From contig NC_091015.1 of NCBI RefSeq assembly GCF_041296385.1, forward strand, positions 50,348,345 through 50,412,344: a stretch of 64,000 nucleotides of DNA, given 5' to 3'. Below, one piece after another: positions 37,801 to 50,855 of the stretch. Both the position numbers and the translations under genes were made by a program. The notes under the pieces are model-generated. The model did no database searches and was not told where the DNA came from. It saw only the letters and a program-made list of their open reading frames with translations. Source of the DNA: Aphelocoma coerulescens. Taxonomy: Eukaryota > Chordata > Aves > Passeriformes > Corvidae. How positions within the stretch are numbered: position 1 is the first letter of the stretch; each line of letters begins with the position of its first letter.

Positions 37801-39879
37801 TAAGATGCACCATAGGCCTCCAAATCCTTTTTTGCCACCTAATTGGAATGGTTAAGACTATAATGTCATTTAATGAGTCCAGAGACTGTTCTCTGGCTGC
37901 ACATCACACAGCATTTGGCTCTGAGTCCCTCTGGGCCTCATAAACTGCCCTTCTGACCACAAGACATAATTATTTTTTACTGTGTTTTCTTTTTCGCTCA
38001 AACCACCTGAAATAACATGTGAGCTGTTAATACAGCACCTCCAGTTTTGGTTGTTCTCTGTCTGCATAATTCTAAATCTAAAAATAGGACTTAAATAATC
38101 CTTCCATAATGTATGTCACAGTGAAAGAGCAGGCAAAGGAATGAGTAGGTATTACCATATACTACTGCTGTGGCTGGTAGCTGTACTGTAATTAAAAATT
38201 GTTAATGGTTCTATTATAAGTGTCTAATTCATAGATTTTATCATTTAACCTTAAAAGATAATGCCTTCATTTTAGTTCATTTACTTGAGTGAGTAATCCC
38301 TACTTGTGAAAGAAGTCCTCTTAATGAGTCACATCAATAAAGAATTGGTCCCAAAATGAGAATAACTTTTACAGTGTAAACTTCAGCTGAAAGCTACATT
38401 TCTTTCTTTTCCCTCTCTACCTCTAAACATAAAAGAACAGCATCATCTAAACCAAACATGTAGATGCTCTCAGTTAACCCTGTGTTCATAATGAAATAGG
38501 AAATTTATCAAGTGAGCAGTCATAGGGTTGTGATTTCTTTTGAAACAACCTTTTGAAATGTAGTTGAGGCATTTATCTGTGATCATGACCAGTGGTCATT
38601 GCTCTTCTAAAGCAAAATCCAAAAGATCTGATTGCTAATCTTGCATGAGATGCTGAGTTTATACTCACACATAACCCCACAATCACTTCAAATCCTGTAG
38701 TAATTAGTCACATCCAAAAGAAATGTTTGTCCCTGGATAATGCCTGCATATCATGACTTTTTGTTGGCAAATATGAGGCTTTTACACATGCTATGAATGT
38801 CTATTTGATCATCTAAGACCTAATCTTTTCACAACTGTCAGTCCCTCTGAGTAAAAAAGAAATTCAGCCACTTTGGTGGAGATCTTATCTGTGTTTTTTA
38901 TGCTGTGGGATTTCCCAGAACCATGAGGTACCCCTTGCACTTGACACTTCATGTTCTGTAACATTGCATTTTTTCCCACAACATTATTATTTTAGTCACC
39001 ATGTCACTTTGCGTGCCAGTGCACCAACAGAGGTCTTGTGTCACTTAGCATAGCACCACATGGAAGTGCTAAATCACAGTGAAGAATGATGTTTCTGTGA
39101 GGGACATGAACTCCAGGCCACCAAGGCAAATAAAACAATCCAGTTTCTTCTGCTAAGGTGAACAAGAGATGTGAATGTATATTGCAGACGGTAGGAAAAA
39201 GTTTATGCATCAATTCTGGTGACAGAAGGGTGCAACGTTCAAGGTACTACCAGTGCTACAGGGCTAGTGCAAAGGCAGCCAAGTCAGTAAGAATTCCAAT
39301 GGTTTACCTTGCTTTGAGCTGCTTATTTTAACGGGGATATTGAACTCATAAAACTAGAACAGGGCTTGTAAAGGCAAAGTTTGAGCCTGATGAGCTAAAA
39401 TCCTACTAGGACAAGCCAGTCCCCCAGCTCAGTCCTTTTAGCAATGCAGGAAGCTGCTTTTATCCACACATCAATTTCAGACCACAAAGAAGTTACAGGA
39501 CAAAAGTTAAACATTTAAAAAGCACAAGAAACCACAGATAACACTTCAGCAGTAGAGTACAACAGAAAACAACATAAAGGAAATTTTGACTCAGAGTGGA
39601 AAAGGCCAAGATGAGAATGAGCAGAAGCGCTTAGGTGTACTAGCAAACAAAAATCTTGCTCAAGACAGCAGACATGGATACATGGATTATAAAAAAGTAG
39701 GTTAGGCATGTCTTTGAAAGAAAACTTTAACACCATTTAAATTCCAACAGGTGCTTAAAAAAATTTAAAAGTCCGGAAGCCTCTGGCTGAGACTCACAGG
39801 AACTGAGGAATCAATTTTATTTATATATGTATATATGTATATTCACTGAGCACCAAAGAGGCTTTGACAAAAAGCTAAA
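34861..39879. other. Non-coding unique sequence
   Basis: AT-rich sequence. It contains the longest ATG-initiated open frame outside the repeats (37333-37728 +, 131 codons) and another of 119 codons at 36533-36892 (+). Neither shows a domain, splice context or coding-type composition that I recognise, and both lie within chance expectation for 64 kb of AT-rich DNA. A TA-rich microsatellite-like patch lies at 39820-39842. Confidence 0.45.
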
Positions 39880-41110
39880 GTGTTGGCTTTAATTATTGGA
39901 AGTTATTCCTGGTGCAAAGATTTTCTTCCAAATCTTTGATTACAAAGGAACTGGCTGAAATGCTCTCAGAACTACCATATGATGAGAGAATACACCAGTG
40001 GGGTGGATCCTTTGGAACAGTCTTGAAAGTCCCCAAGATTAGCAGCTTCCCTGATTAGTGACATAGGGTGGAAAACAAGATGTATAGATCCAAAACTAAA
40101 TTAATGCTCCCTCATGCTACAGAAACGGCACTGATTTTGACCTGGTAGCAAAGCCTGGATGGATATTGGGAATGCAAGTGTGGGATAGTACTGACCACAG
40201 AGGAGGCAGAAATAAAACACAGGGGGCTTTCTACAGCATCTATCAATTTCCAAGCTGGTATCCTGAAAGACTTAGCACATGAATTCACATGGAAATACTT
40301 TTAATAAATGTCTCAAATTGTCATATGAACAGGTAGCAGCAATTACTGAGCTTGTGTTTATAAAGCAGTGAGGCAGAAAAAGTGATCCAGTTACTGCACT
40401 ATTTGGACCTCAGCGGAACACAGTGCTTTCAAACAGATGATGCTGATAGACAGAAATAAATACAAAATGAATTCAAGGGTGGGTAAGTCCAGACTGAACT
40501 TGACAGCATTCTTTTTTTAAAGAGAGCTGGCTTTAAAAGAAAATCCTTAGATGTCCTCTGTCCTGACTACAGTAAAACAGATGATACAGGGCTATGTGGG
40601 AAGTTATTAAATAATGCTAGAGAAAAAAGAGGTAAAAGAGGAACTGTTAGATGGAAAGGAAAAATGGAAATAGAGTGTTGAGTAGCTGACAGTTTGAAAG
40701 GGGCACTTTGACAGCGGAAGGAGCGTAATGGTACTTACTCAAGGATCAGTTCTGGGGTTAGTTCTTCCTAAATTTTCTTTCATGATCATGGCATATAAAT
40801 AAGTGGTATGATGGCTCAAACAAAGAAGCATTGTCAATAGAAAAAAAAAAATCAAGTCACTGCAGATTAAAATTGGAATAATATGAGGACAGGAGTAATG
40901 GAAAGAAGAGCTTGGACTAAAACACTGTTTACTTGAGGACCTAATTGCAAATGTTTTTTGCAGTATATTTAGGAAATTACTAGTGAAAAATAACTGGAGA
41001 AAAGGAGCTATCTCGGCTATGACACACAGATTTACTAGGAAACAGAATATCCTTCCTCTCTTGCACCACCATTTGTCTGAGAATAAATGTACAAGTACAG
41101 CACACATACT
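39880..41110 (+). mobile_element. Ancient CR1-type LINE relic
   Basis: The core at 40450-40800 is recognisable as reverse-transcriptase coding sequence in plus orientation. At 40547 the frame reads LDVLCPDYSKTDDTGLCGKL, a decayed form of the CR1 block 'LDFSKAFDTVPHGKLL'. At 40738 it reads TQGSVLG, equal to the 'PQGSVLGPVLFNIF' block that follows it in CR1 ORF2. The spacing (about 190 bases) fits. The part before 40450 (for example gaactggctgaaatgctctcagaac at 39950, quoted in two parts: gaactggctgaa and atgctctcagaac) and the part after 40800 resemble flanking regions of ORF2 only weakly, so the borders are estimates. It is much older than the copy at 32.7 kb and full of stops. Confidence 0.6.
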
Positions 41111-42844
41111 CCCACTGCCTGTGATGCAATTTCAGATGTTCATCTTAATAGACCCCCAGTTTGTGACAAGAATGAAGGCAAAGTCAGGAAGTATTTTTAA
41201 GGTATTTTCTGTGGACACAGAGAACCGTGTGTGCCATTATTTGGCATTGGTAACCAGTGAAATTCTGTATTGCCATTAAATAAAAGGAAGATCAAGTGGA
41301 GAGAGGCTACTAGGAAAAGAGGCTACTAGGAAACAAGATTATGGTTGGTGTAATAGCAGAGCTCAGACACTGAAGCTGCAAATCTTGGCCAATTCCTTTT
41401 CCTTGAGCATCCTTTGTTAGTCTGTTTCTATTGGAAGCAAAGTGACAGTTCTGAACTAGAAGCAAAAATCTTGTGGTGTGGTTTTGCTTCGCTGCTTTTT
41501 TCGGTTTTTTTCGGGAGGGTTGTCTCAATAGAGCACAGATATCTTAACAGGCTTTTTCAGAAAAGATTTGCATTTATATTTACAGGTTTATGCAGAACCA
41601 AGATTACAGACATAGAATAGATATTAACAAAATAACAACTCTGTTTGCATGGTTTGTCTTTCATGCCACTGTAAAGGGTACATTGTACCATTCTACACTC
41701 AAAGGAAGAACCAGTAATTTCCAAATAGCTCACTGCTGCATTTTAATTGGTTTATACTTCAGACTTTTTGCATTTAATCAAAGTAACAGTTTGAATCTGT
41801 TATCCTGTCCTCCGTGGTAGCCACGGGCAGATAATTCATGCAATTTTCTTCCTTGATAAGGAACTGTTTGATACCATACTGATGCATAAAGTTCCTTCCT
41901 CACCTCTGATAGGCAGAAGTTAGATTATAACCTGAAAACTTAGATCCCAGGTAATAGACATTCTTTGAATATTTCTAATACAAGCTACATTACAGTTGTC
42001 ACGCACTAAACATCACTGTTAACTGGCAGTACTCATCTAGAAACATGGACTATATATGACTTGTCAAAACAACTGTCAAGTCTGTCTACTCTCTTCTCTT
42101 ATTATTCCTGAGACACAAGTGAGGAGGGAGCTGCCAGACACCTGAATAGCTCCATGCCCAGACTTCCTTTCCATCAGCCCAGCACGTGGTAGTCACAGAA
42201 AAATGAGGAAATGTTAGTGAAAGGCTCCTCTGAAAGCGAACAGCAGGGACTGGGATAGATCAATGATTCTGGAGGTGGCAGGGAAAAATAGCCAAAGCTT
42301 TCCTCGATAGATATGGCCAAACATATGCTGCATAGACAATCAGCAATATTTCCATTGCTTCAGGGAAGCACCACTTCTTGCAAGTATACAAAACCTCATT
42401 GATTTGGGCATGTTCAGTAAGCCCAGTTCCACTAGGACTAATCAAATTAAGTGCAAATCCTCTGGTCAGTCCATTAGGTGCTGGGCACGTGACTATGGAA
42501 AACACCATGACACATGACCCAAGTGCTTTCTTAAGAAGCTGTGCAGCCAGCTGTATCAGAACAACTGTGCAACACCAACATAAATAAATAATGGCAAAAA
42601 AAAAAGATTGTCCACATATTAAAGTACCAATCTAAAATTCAGTTTTGCTCTACATGAGATTCTGTCTGTGGTCCAAGGCAAATCATCTAGTGTTGCCTCA
42701 GTGCCAATTCTGTTCAGTAGATTAGTGGAATCATAATACTTTTCTCCATTAGAAGCCTTTTGTAAGGATCAATACATTAAGGATACTTAAATATTCAGAT
42801 CAAATATTATTGGATGATTAATCAAGTTAGCAAGAAATGTCAGA
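41111..42844. other. Non-coding unique sequence
   Basis: No gene recognised. It contains a 16-bp tandem duplication at 41302-41333 and short chance open frames on both strands. Confidence 0.5.
41302..41333. repeat. Tandem duplication, 16-bp period, two copies
   Basis: agaggctactaggaaa occurs twice in direct succession with no difference, a recent slippage or local duplication. Confidence 0.9.
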
Positions 42845-43400
42845 CCCTTTTACTAATCCCATGAAGTTCATTGCCTCAGATCTTGAGGGAGTGATGCCAC
42901 ATTTGTGTAGAAAGGATTTTCTGCTATCAGTTTAAAACTGAAAGTCTGTGATTTTATTGTGAATCCTTTGTTCCTGAGTTCTGAGACAGTTAAATCGGTG
43001 CACTTCCTTGACCTTCTCTAAACCATTAATAATTTATACACCTCTTTCATTCCACCTCTTATTCATCTCTCTTGTTACGTAAATACCCTAATCTTTTTAA
43101 TCTCTGCATGTATGGAACTCTATCCATGCCTCTGATCCTTCTCATTACTACTCTCTATCACCTATTTCATTTATGGCCTAAGTGAAATAAAGTGACCAAA
43201 CTGAATGAATAGTCCAAATGGAAGGTTAGTATTGTTTCATGTAAGATGTCTACAATACATTTGATTTATGTAATGATATTTTCTCTTTTTTTCCCCTGTG
43301 TATGTAGGTGTTTTCAATAGGAAGGCCACAGTAACAGCACAGTCTTTTCTCTGAATATAGCTGTGGATCATTTAGGATTTCCCAGGCTGAACAAGCAGGT
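42845..43400 (-). mobile_element. Ancient amniote CR1-type LINE, 3' part
   Basis: The plus strand shows the reverse complement of the CR1 3' region in the correct order. First comes cttccttgaccttctctaaa, then accattaataatttataca and cctctttcattccacctctt, followed by taatctttttaatctctgca, ctctatccatgcctctgatc, and the area around 43190-43280 matching 'gaccacatct...atatgatattttct'. Read on the minus strand the last part corresponds to the end of the reverse-transcriptase ORF ('EYCVQ.WS' region). It is old and indel-rich. Its 5' side abuts the coding-like tract at 43.4 kb, which lies in the same orientation but shows no reverse-transcriptase blocks. Confidence 0.7.
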
Positions 43401-46400
43401 CTAATAATTTTTTTCCACTGTCCACTAATCTTTTCTTACTTTATCGGCTGCTGTTGGAGTACAGGCTTCCAAACTGTAGCTCCCCGCTTCCTGCACCCTG
43501 GTGTTCTCTCCATTTTGCTCTTAATTTATTCTGTCTCTCCTGTGTCAACACAGCTTTTTCCTAAGCTTTGCTCAAAAATCCTGGGGTATCTTCAATTTTA
43601 TTTGTTACTCAAATATTTAGTATCCACCATATCTTGTACTGCTGCCTTATGCCATTGTTTTGCACGAATCCAAACCTGACAATCTGGGCACAAAGAGAAA
43701 ACCTTCACTCACCCATTTTACTGTTCTGTGTTTAGCTTTGCATTCCCTTATCTGCTCACATGGACTCCCTTGCTTATCTGTTGGGATCTTTTCCTGTCTG
43801 CCTTCCTTTCTGTTTTGCATTAAATCAACAGTCTCCTGCCTGTCTGTACAGCACACCAACTGTGCTGTACCATCATTTTGCGTTACCCATGAGAAGGTGC
43901 CCTTGTGCTCCAAGTCCTGTTGATGCCAATTTAGTTAAATCCAGCTGCTGCACAGTGAGGACTACCTTTTGAGTACAGTAATCTCAGGCCAAACACGTAT
44001 TTTGCAAAACACCCCTGGGGCTCCCTAGTCAGAGTGCTTGCCTGCATGTCCTTCACCAGGCACTTCCCAGAAATGTGTGTCTTGTCTTACAGGTGACTGT
44101 TACCAGAAGTAAAATCTATTCTCACCTTCTGCCAGAAGTCAGATGGTTAAAGACTGTATCACATATTGTCTTTGAATTCATCATCCAGTCACATACATGC
44201 CCTCAATTAGATATTTATGTTTACCAAGCAGGCAGGCTCTCTGACCGGACTTAGTGATGTCTCTCATTTCATATATGAACTGCTGTCCATTTCATGCCAA
44301 CTGCTAAGATTATGACTCAATTCTCTATAAAAAAATTGTCCCAGCCACATAGCTCATCCATCATCTCATGTAAGAAATAGCTTCATGCATTACATAGTCC
44401 TCACAACCTGGTCAATGCCAGAGTATAAACTCTTTCACTCATTAATCCCCACTTAGAGTATAGAGTTACATTGAGAGAAAGAGCACATACACATCTCAAG
44501 AAAAGAAGCAAATATTATAATATAGCCCATTGCTGGAACCCATCTCACAGAGATGTGTGCATTATGTTCATGAAAGCCAGTTCAGTGTCAGCTACTAACA
44601 GTGACTCATGCTCCACCGTCTATAGTTCTGCAGTCTTCACAACACCCAACTTGGAATGTAGCTTTTCTGATGGGATGCTCACAGGGCTGGTACATAGAGG
44701 TGAGCTGGTGGAAACTTTTGTTTGCAAAAAGCTTGGTCCATGACTCTTTCTTAAAGCCATTTTTTGGTGTCTCTTGATGCTAACAACTTCTGCAAGCTAA
44801 TACCTTTAGCAACAACAAAATCCTTGCCTTTCAGCAGAACAAGTACCTTAGGCAAATACTTTGGCTATAGTACTTTCGTTCTTCAAATGTTTGTTCTTGG
44901 ACCCGTGACTCTTCTTACATGGGACCACTACGTATCAAAACCTTTATCAAAGGCAATTTGTAAAAGCATGCAGCATCTAGAAAGACAGTTACTCATCCTC
45001 ATTGTCCCCCCTCATATACATCAATCTTACATATTCCTAATAGCATCTCAAGGCCAGGCCACTATTTCCTAGAAATCTACAGAGCTCCTTTCGTCTCACC
45101 TTCTCCTTGACCATGTTTTCGTTAATATACTTTCCACAGTACTTGCTCATAATTTGTTGCACTTTCATATTACAGACTCATGTTGCTTGTTCCCTGATGC
45201 CTCATTTATCTTCAAGAATGTCATCAGTACTGCTCTTAGGACTTTTTCTTGTGCATGTTTCAACTGATGCTAGAATTCCTTTGAAGACAGACAGATATTT
45301 CAAGCTACTTGTGGCCAGCCCAGTGCTAACAGTAAAGGTAGTTGCCTTGCCTTACTATACAAAAACATGTACTTGGCTTCACCTAAAACTGTATTTTTAT
45401 CCTAAAGCAGATCCTATATCCACAGTCTCTGGATAATAATGATGACTTATTTTTAGTGTGACTTCAGCACAGGTTCTGATATTACCTGAATGTTACCTCC
45501 CTCGTATCTTGTGGAGCTACATTACCACTGTAGGCTGCTGTAAGTAATTACTGTACACAGTGTGGTAGTTGGTATGTTTGCCAATTCCTTTCTATGGGGA
45601 GTTTAAAAACATTTCATTGTCTCATATAGTAAACATGGGGATATACTTCTAAAACAGTGCTGCACTGTAGGTGTCCTTTTCCTTGAAATATATTTGCATG
45701 CTGGTAGACAATTTTCATTTCTCTTTTCCATCAAGGACTTCATTGCTGTTCAACAGTGGGAAGTACAGTCTCATTTGGACTACTGGAAATTCTAACAAAT
45801 AACTTACCACTGGAGGAGGATTTGTTTTTACAGACAATATGTACTCACTTCACTGACTTCAGAAAGGTTTTACTACCTTTGATCACTCTTCCTAAATCTA
45901 ACCACTTACCAGTCTCAGCTATCAGCTGGTGTTACAGTGCAGCTGTAATGTAATTGGTTGCCAGTCTAATAACATATCTTCAAACATTATTTGGCATGAA
46001 TATATATATACATATATATATTAGTTTGGGGGTCACTTACACGTGGCAGGCATCTCTTCAATAGGCTTCTTTCATTAGCCATACCGCTGCTTAACACTAT
46101 GATGTAAGTTTCAGGTTTGGGATAAGAAACATTTCTAGTCCTTATACCTGTCCACAGACTGGGCACTAGTTTTTCTGCTTTTCATGCTGCTTTCTGATGT
46201 CTGCCCTAAATCACAGTATCAGCCTCAATGTCTCCTAATTCCTCATTTTCTTTACTGTAAGCCAGTAGGTTGGTTTGGACTTTTTTCCTAGTAGCCACTA
46301 TAACTTTGATACCTTCCCAAGAGAATGCAGCAGTCATGGTTAGTGGAAGTGCTGCTGTTCCTGTTGCACTGGATAGAGGTTTCGTGATAGTCTTTCCTGT

Positions 46401-47150
46401 AAGAAACTTGTCCGCCACATACAAATCTGTCATTAACAAGGAATCTTTAACGTTTCCAGAGCTTCTGGGGCTACAAGAGTTCTCAGCTCTTCTTATAATT
46501 ATTTCCTCTTCTGCTTGGCTTTAAGTAGAAAATAACAAGAGGCACAACAGTTTCTTGTCCATGATCTCCTTCTGTGGGGTCACATTACTCAATAATCACT
46601 TTTATCAGTCTTCGCAGTGTTTCAGACACAACAGCATCTTATTTGCTTCTCTTCCATCTTTTCCCAGAAGGATAGCAAGAAAACTGTCATTTTCTCATCT
46701 TTATTCCTTTGTGCATATGCTCAATTACTTTTTTTAACCACTTCCTTCTTTGTGTAGGTTATTTTGTCTGGAAATCCACCATCAAGTTTTTAAAAGCCTC
46801 TCCAGGCCACCTGTTTATTCCTAGTTTTGTTTTCCATTAAATAATATCTGAAGGGGAATGTGTGTCTCTCTGCAATTATTGCTGCAGACATGTTTCTGCA
46901 ATACATACTGCACAATAGTACCAGCAGATTCCATGTTTATACACTAACCTGGCTTTTTAACAAGCTATTTACACAGATGCTGAGACTGCAATTAACAGCA
47001 AAGCCACATGCATGTGGATTAGCTTCTGTGTGGCCTTTCAGATCTCCCTGCAAACACGTGTTCTTCCCCCCGGTTTCACGCAGATTACTGCACTTGGTTA
47101 TCTTTATTTGCTTTCACAGCCTAAGGAATTGTACGTGATTTAACAGCAGC
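43401..47150 (-). pseudogene. Decayed coding-like tract, unidentified
   Basis: Over about 3.7 kb the minus strand is purine-rich and reads as protein-like frames interrupted by stops and frame changes. The cleanest piece is 46206-46520, open for 104 codons, containing SLLMTDLYVADKFLTGKTIT and ending NEELGDIEADTVI. Others are 43647-43913 (88 codons, with TFSWVTQNDGTAQL), about 44628-44785 (ALRKSHGPSFLQTKVSTS), and pieces around 43450-43570 (TQERQNKLRAKWREHQGAGS), 45150-45260 and 46550-46790 (SETLRRLIKVIIE). The composition (K, E, S, T, R rich; hydrophobic runs spaced) suits a large soluble protein. Plus-strand frames in the same place (for example 44764-45072 and 45107-45436) are hydrophobic, as expected for antisense shadows. 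No reverse-transcriptase, gag-like or other domain is visible, and the family is unknown to me. No introns are apparent, so either a processed pseudogene or one decayed long exon would fit. Simple strand skew is the alternative. Confidence 0.35.
46001..46021. repeat. (TA)n microsatellite
   Basis: A short TA-repeat run, tatatatatacatatatata. It interrupts the decayed coding-like tract, consistent with loss of constraint there. Confidence 0.9.
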
Positions 47151-50100
47151 TAAAGTCAGATGCTGAGCACTTATCAGTAGAGGTGGCAGGTGTTAGTCCA
47201 AAAAATCTGTCTTTTCCAGCTTGGCTGGAAAATACTTTATATTTAGGTACTCACTTAAGCAAGACTGAAACTATGTTAAACAGAATTCCTTTCAAACAGG
47301 GCAATTTTAAGTATTAGCTCTCATAACTTTATCTACTTCCTAGGAAACTAAATTTTCAAAACTTTGTCCTCATGCTGCACATATAATACAAACATACACA
47401 GATAAAGTCAGCAAATTTGAGAACTGATGAGCTTTACTTGAATCCATCACTGTCCTTGTAGATCTTATCTCACTCGAACTGTGTCAACCATAGGTGACAT
47501 CCAAAAAGACTGTGCCTAATAAAGTAGTATCTTACGCTGACAGAAGAACCTTTAGCATATGAAATTTACTCTTTGATCATAGACTATGATGGTATTGCCA
47601 AGAAAAGGATAAAAGGCACATTTAAAATTACTTTAGGTTAAATATTTATACATTACTATTTCTAAATTGAAATGCATATAGAGATGTTCTAAAACATATG
47701 ACCTACTAAAAATAAACTAAGCTCTTCCTCTAGTTTTTTACTCAAGCAGCTAAACATAGCAAAATATATCACAATATTTTGATAGAACATTAAAACATGA
47801 CCATTAAAATGTGCTCTCTACGTGCAGGGCTCTTTAGTTATTAATCTAGAAACATCTTGTAATAATTCAGGCCAATCGAAAATAATATGGCATTTTAGGT
47901 CTTGTGCTTAAAGCATTGTGCTCCTCACTGTAAGCCACCAATTAAAAATTCATTTCACATTTAAAAATTAAACAAACAGTTATAAATGCATGATACAGCA
48001 CCAATTACAAAATGAAGACTATATTGCCTTTAAGAAAATCCAGCTATTTTTCATTCCTCCAAATATGTTCAATCTTACTTAAAAATGAGGATCTATGTAA
48101 GGACATATTGCATTTTTCCAGGAGAAGAGACATAGTATTTATTATATTATTGTGTTTCCTTACTTCACACCGCAGAAGAAGTGGCCACATCTGCTCACCT
48201 CAGAAAGCATATGGATGTTCAAACACTGTATCTAGGTATATATTTCAAGGAGAAAATTTAACTGCCTGGGTGTCACACTTTAATTCAATATAGCTGAAGC
48301 AGGAAGATGAGATTTTTAAAAAATTTTCTGAGTTAATTGATTGATGAATAACAGCTTCCAAGAGCAGACCTTTATTCATCTCATTTCATATACACTGATC
48401 TGAAATTCACTCGGATTACCTCAGGTCATAAAAAAATGATAACTAAGGACACATTGAAGTGTGCACTGCACACTGCATACTTGCATTTTCTATTTTCTAG
48501 CAATTTTTTGGGATTTTAATTTACTGGAGATACATGACCAGACTACCTATTTCTATAAGCTGCTTTTAGAGCTTGAGTCAAGAAATATTAGGAGTAAGTA
48601 TTTCCCTGCAGTGTTTCTGTGAAGGGAAGTAATGACCTGGTACCACTTCCCTCTCTCAGGAGAGAGAAACTTTTTACAACTCTGACATAAACAAATGTGA
48701 AAGCTTCTCAGTTCCAATGGTAACATTTTTATAAATATAGTTATTGATGCAAATATTTCCATTTTTTCTGCCAGATTAGCTTTCTTGCCCAACAACTTAT
48801 ACAACTGAAGAGGTGTTTGCTAAAATGATAGCTATATAGGTACAAACATCTTGGCAATAAAAGAGCACCAGCATGAAGTCTGAAACATGAAATCTATACA
48901 TATCATAACTTATTGTGGATGTATCCAATTTTATCACCGCTGAATGGTTTTAAAATGTTCAATTCCTTTCATTTGTGCAACTCCAGCAAGCATATAAATG
49001 TCAACTCTTTCAATTATAGATATCTAATAGCAGGCAGCCAAATCGTCTAAATAGTAAAACAGAAATTTAAGAGATTTGGGCTTTGAGATAACAAGAGTCA
49101 ATTAGAAACATAATAAAAAGCATAAAGCTTTGGAACACAGTTCAAAATATATCTTCTTAAAGAGTGATCTGCCATGCACGATATTCAGCAGCTGCATAGC
49201 TTGCAGTACACCTCGTTTGAGCAGGGCAGAGCCCTGTACAGAACAGACGTGTTTTTCACAGGGACACACATGTTCTACACTGAATAGGCATGACACACAC
49301 ACACTGACTACTCTTAGCCCTTCACTGGGCAGTGAATGAAGACAAACAGCTTGAATGAACAAACATTCAATCTGTGAATAATTAGAGGAAAAATTTGAAT
49401 TCACAGAGAACTCAGGGTTGTTTGTTTAGCATAATCCTAAAATGTGTTCTGTTCACACAGACTTTTATTAAAAAAGGAACACTTGTTCTTCAAAAATAAA
49501 TAGATGTTTTGAACAGAACTCCATCATCTCTGATGCTAATCTCAGTGGTTTTCTTTTGTCATGAGAGTGAAGGAGTATGAGCAGTTTTAAGCAGGCCATG
49601 TCACGTAATTATTACCAACATCCATATATATTCAACTGGACAGACAATTTTTTTTTTTCTTTCTCATTTTGGCATCCATCAGCTCTATGGATAGACCTTT
49701 TTTGTCTTCTGGAATGTCCATAACAATATTGGGAAATCGATTTCTAAATTATAAACTAGGCAGAAACTTTTCTAACAAATAGTGGGTTTTAAAACCTCAG
49801 GTTTTTGGAAGCCAGTTTCTAACATTAATGTGAACTGTCATGGCAAGGGGTTCGTTAGGCACAGCTAGAGCAAAAAGGATGATCAAAGTACAGAACAATA
49901 ACATTATAGAAGAGAACATTACTGAAGAGATAAAATGGAATGCCAAAAAAATTATTACGTGGGGAATCAGGTTGAAGAAACTATGAACTTCAAAATTACT
50001 GTTTTACTTATAGCTTGGTGCTGAGAATAAGTTGCCAGCTAACTGATATCATCTAAACAACTGTGTAGAAATAGCCTAAAGCCCAGACTCAAGCTCAATT

Positions 50101-50609
50101 CGTCACTTCTTCACAGTACTTCCCTGCAAAAGCCTACTCAAGGGTCAGCTCTACAGCAACCCAACTAGTGCATCCAGCAGAGAAACTCTGTGTACTTTTG
50201 AGAGTACATAAGCTTTCTACTGGGCTGTGCTGCAGGATACTGTGACTGATTTGCCCTCAGGATGCGTCACGTCATGGAGATCAGCAAAATGAGCTCGTCC
50301 TTGTGAGGCCCACTGAGTCCTACCGCAGGGGCTTTGTCTGAGCTCAAGCTCCAGCTCAAGGAAAACTGCTTGTAATAGAGACGTACAATTTCAAGCTTTC
50401 AAGGTTTCAAAGCATTCTGGGGCCATGAAGCTCACATGAAACATGTAGGTACAGTCAGAGGCTACTAACAGTTGTAATATCTTTGTATCTACCTGCTAAG
50501 TTACATAAATTATGTAGTAAGAAGGTCACATGGCCAAATATCGCTCTACTTGCTCCAGTAACTCTTACCCACACATTTATCCTTTCTTAGCTTGTTGCTT
50601 TTCTTCATG
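47151..50609. other. Non-coding unique sequence
   Basis: AT-rich sequence with no recognised gene or repeat. Mirrored open frames at 49102-49404 show no family resemblance. Confidence 0.5.
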
Positions 50610-50855
50610 GCCTGAAGCTGTGTCAGGGGAGGTTTACGTTGGATATTAGGAAAAGCTTCTTCACCCAGAAGGTGTTTGGGCACTGAACAGGCTCCCCAGG
50701 GAGGTGGTCACAGCACCAACTTGACAGAGCTCAAGAAGCATTTGGACAACACTCTCAGGCACATGGTGAGATTCTTGGGGATGGTGCTGTGTTGGGCCAG
50801 GAGTAGGACTTGATGATCATTATGGGTCCCTTCCAACTCAACTTATTCTGTGATT
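50610..50855 (+). mobile_element. CR1 LINE 3' end fragment
   Basis: The sequence starts tggcctgaagctgtgtcagg, continues ggaggtttacgttggatatt (the CR1 'ggaggttcaggttggatatc' block) and ends in tcccttccaactcaacttat and tctgtgatt. The translation keeps the end of CR1 ORF2: a LDIRK..FT...GH-type region, then a decayed 'REVV..PSL..FKKHLD' segment and HMV. Only about 250 bp are present, the usual 5' truncation. It is sense on the plus strand. Confidence 0.9.
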
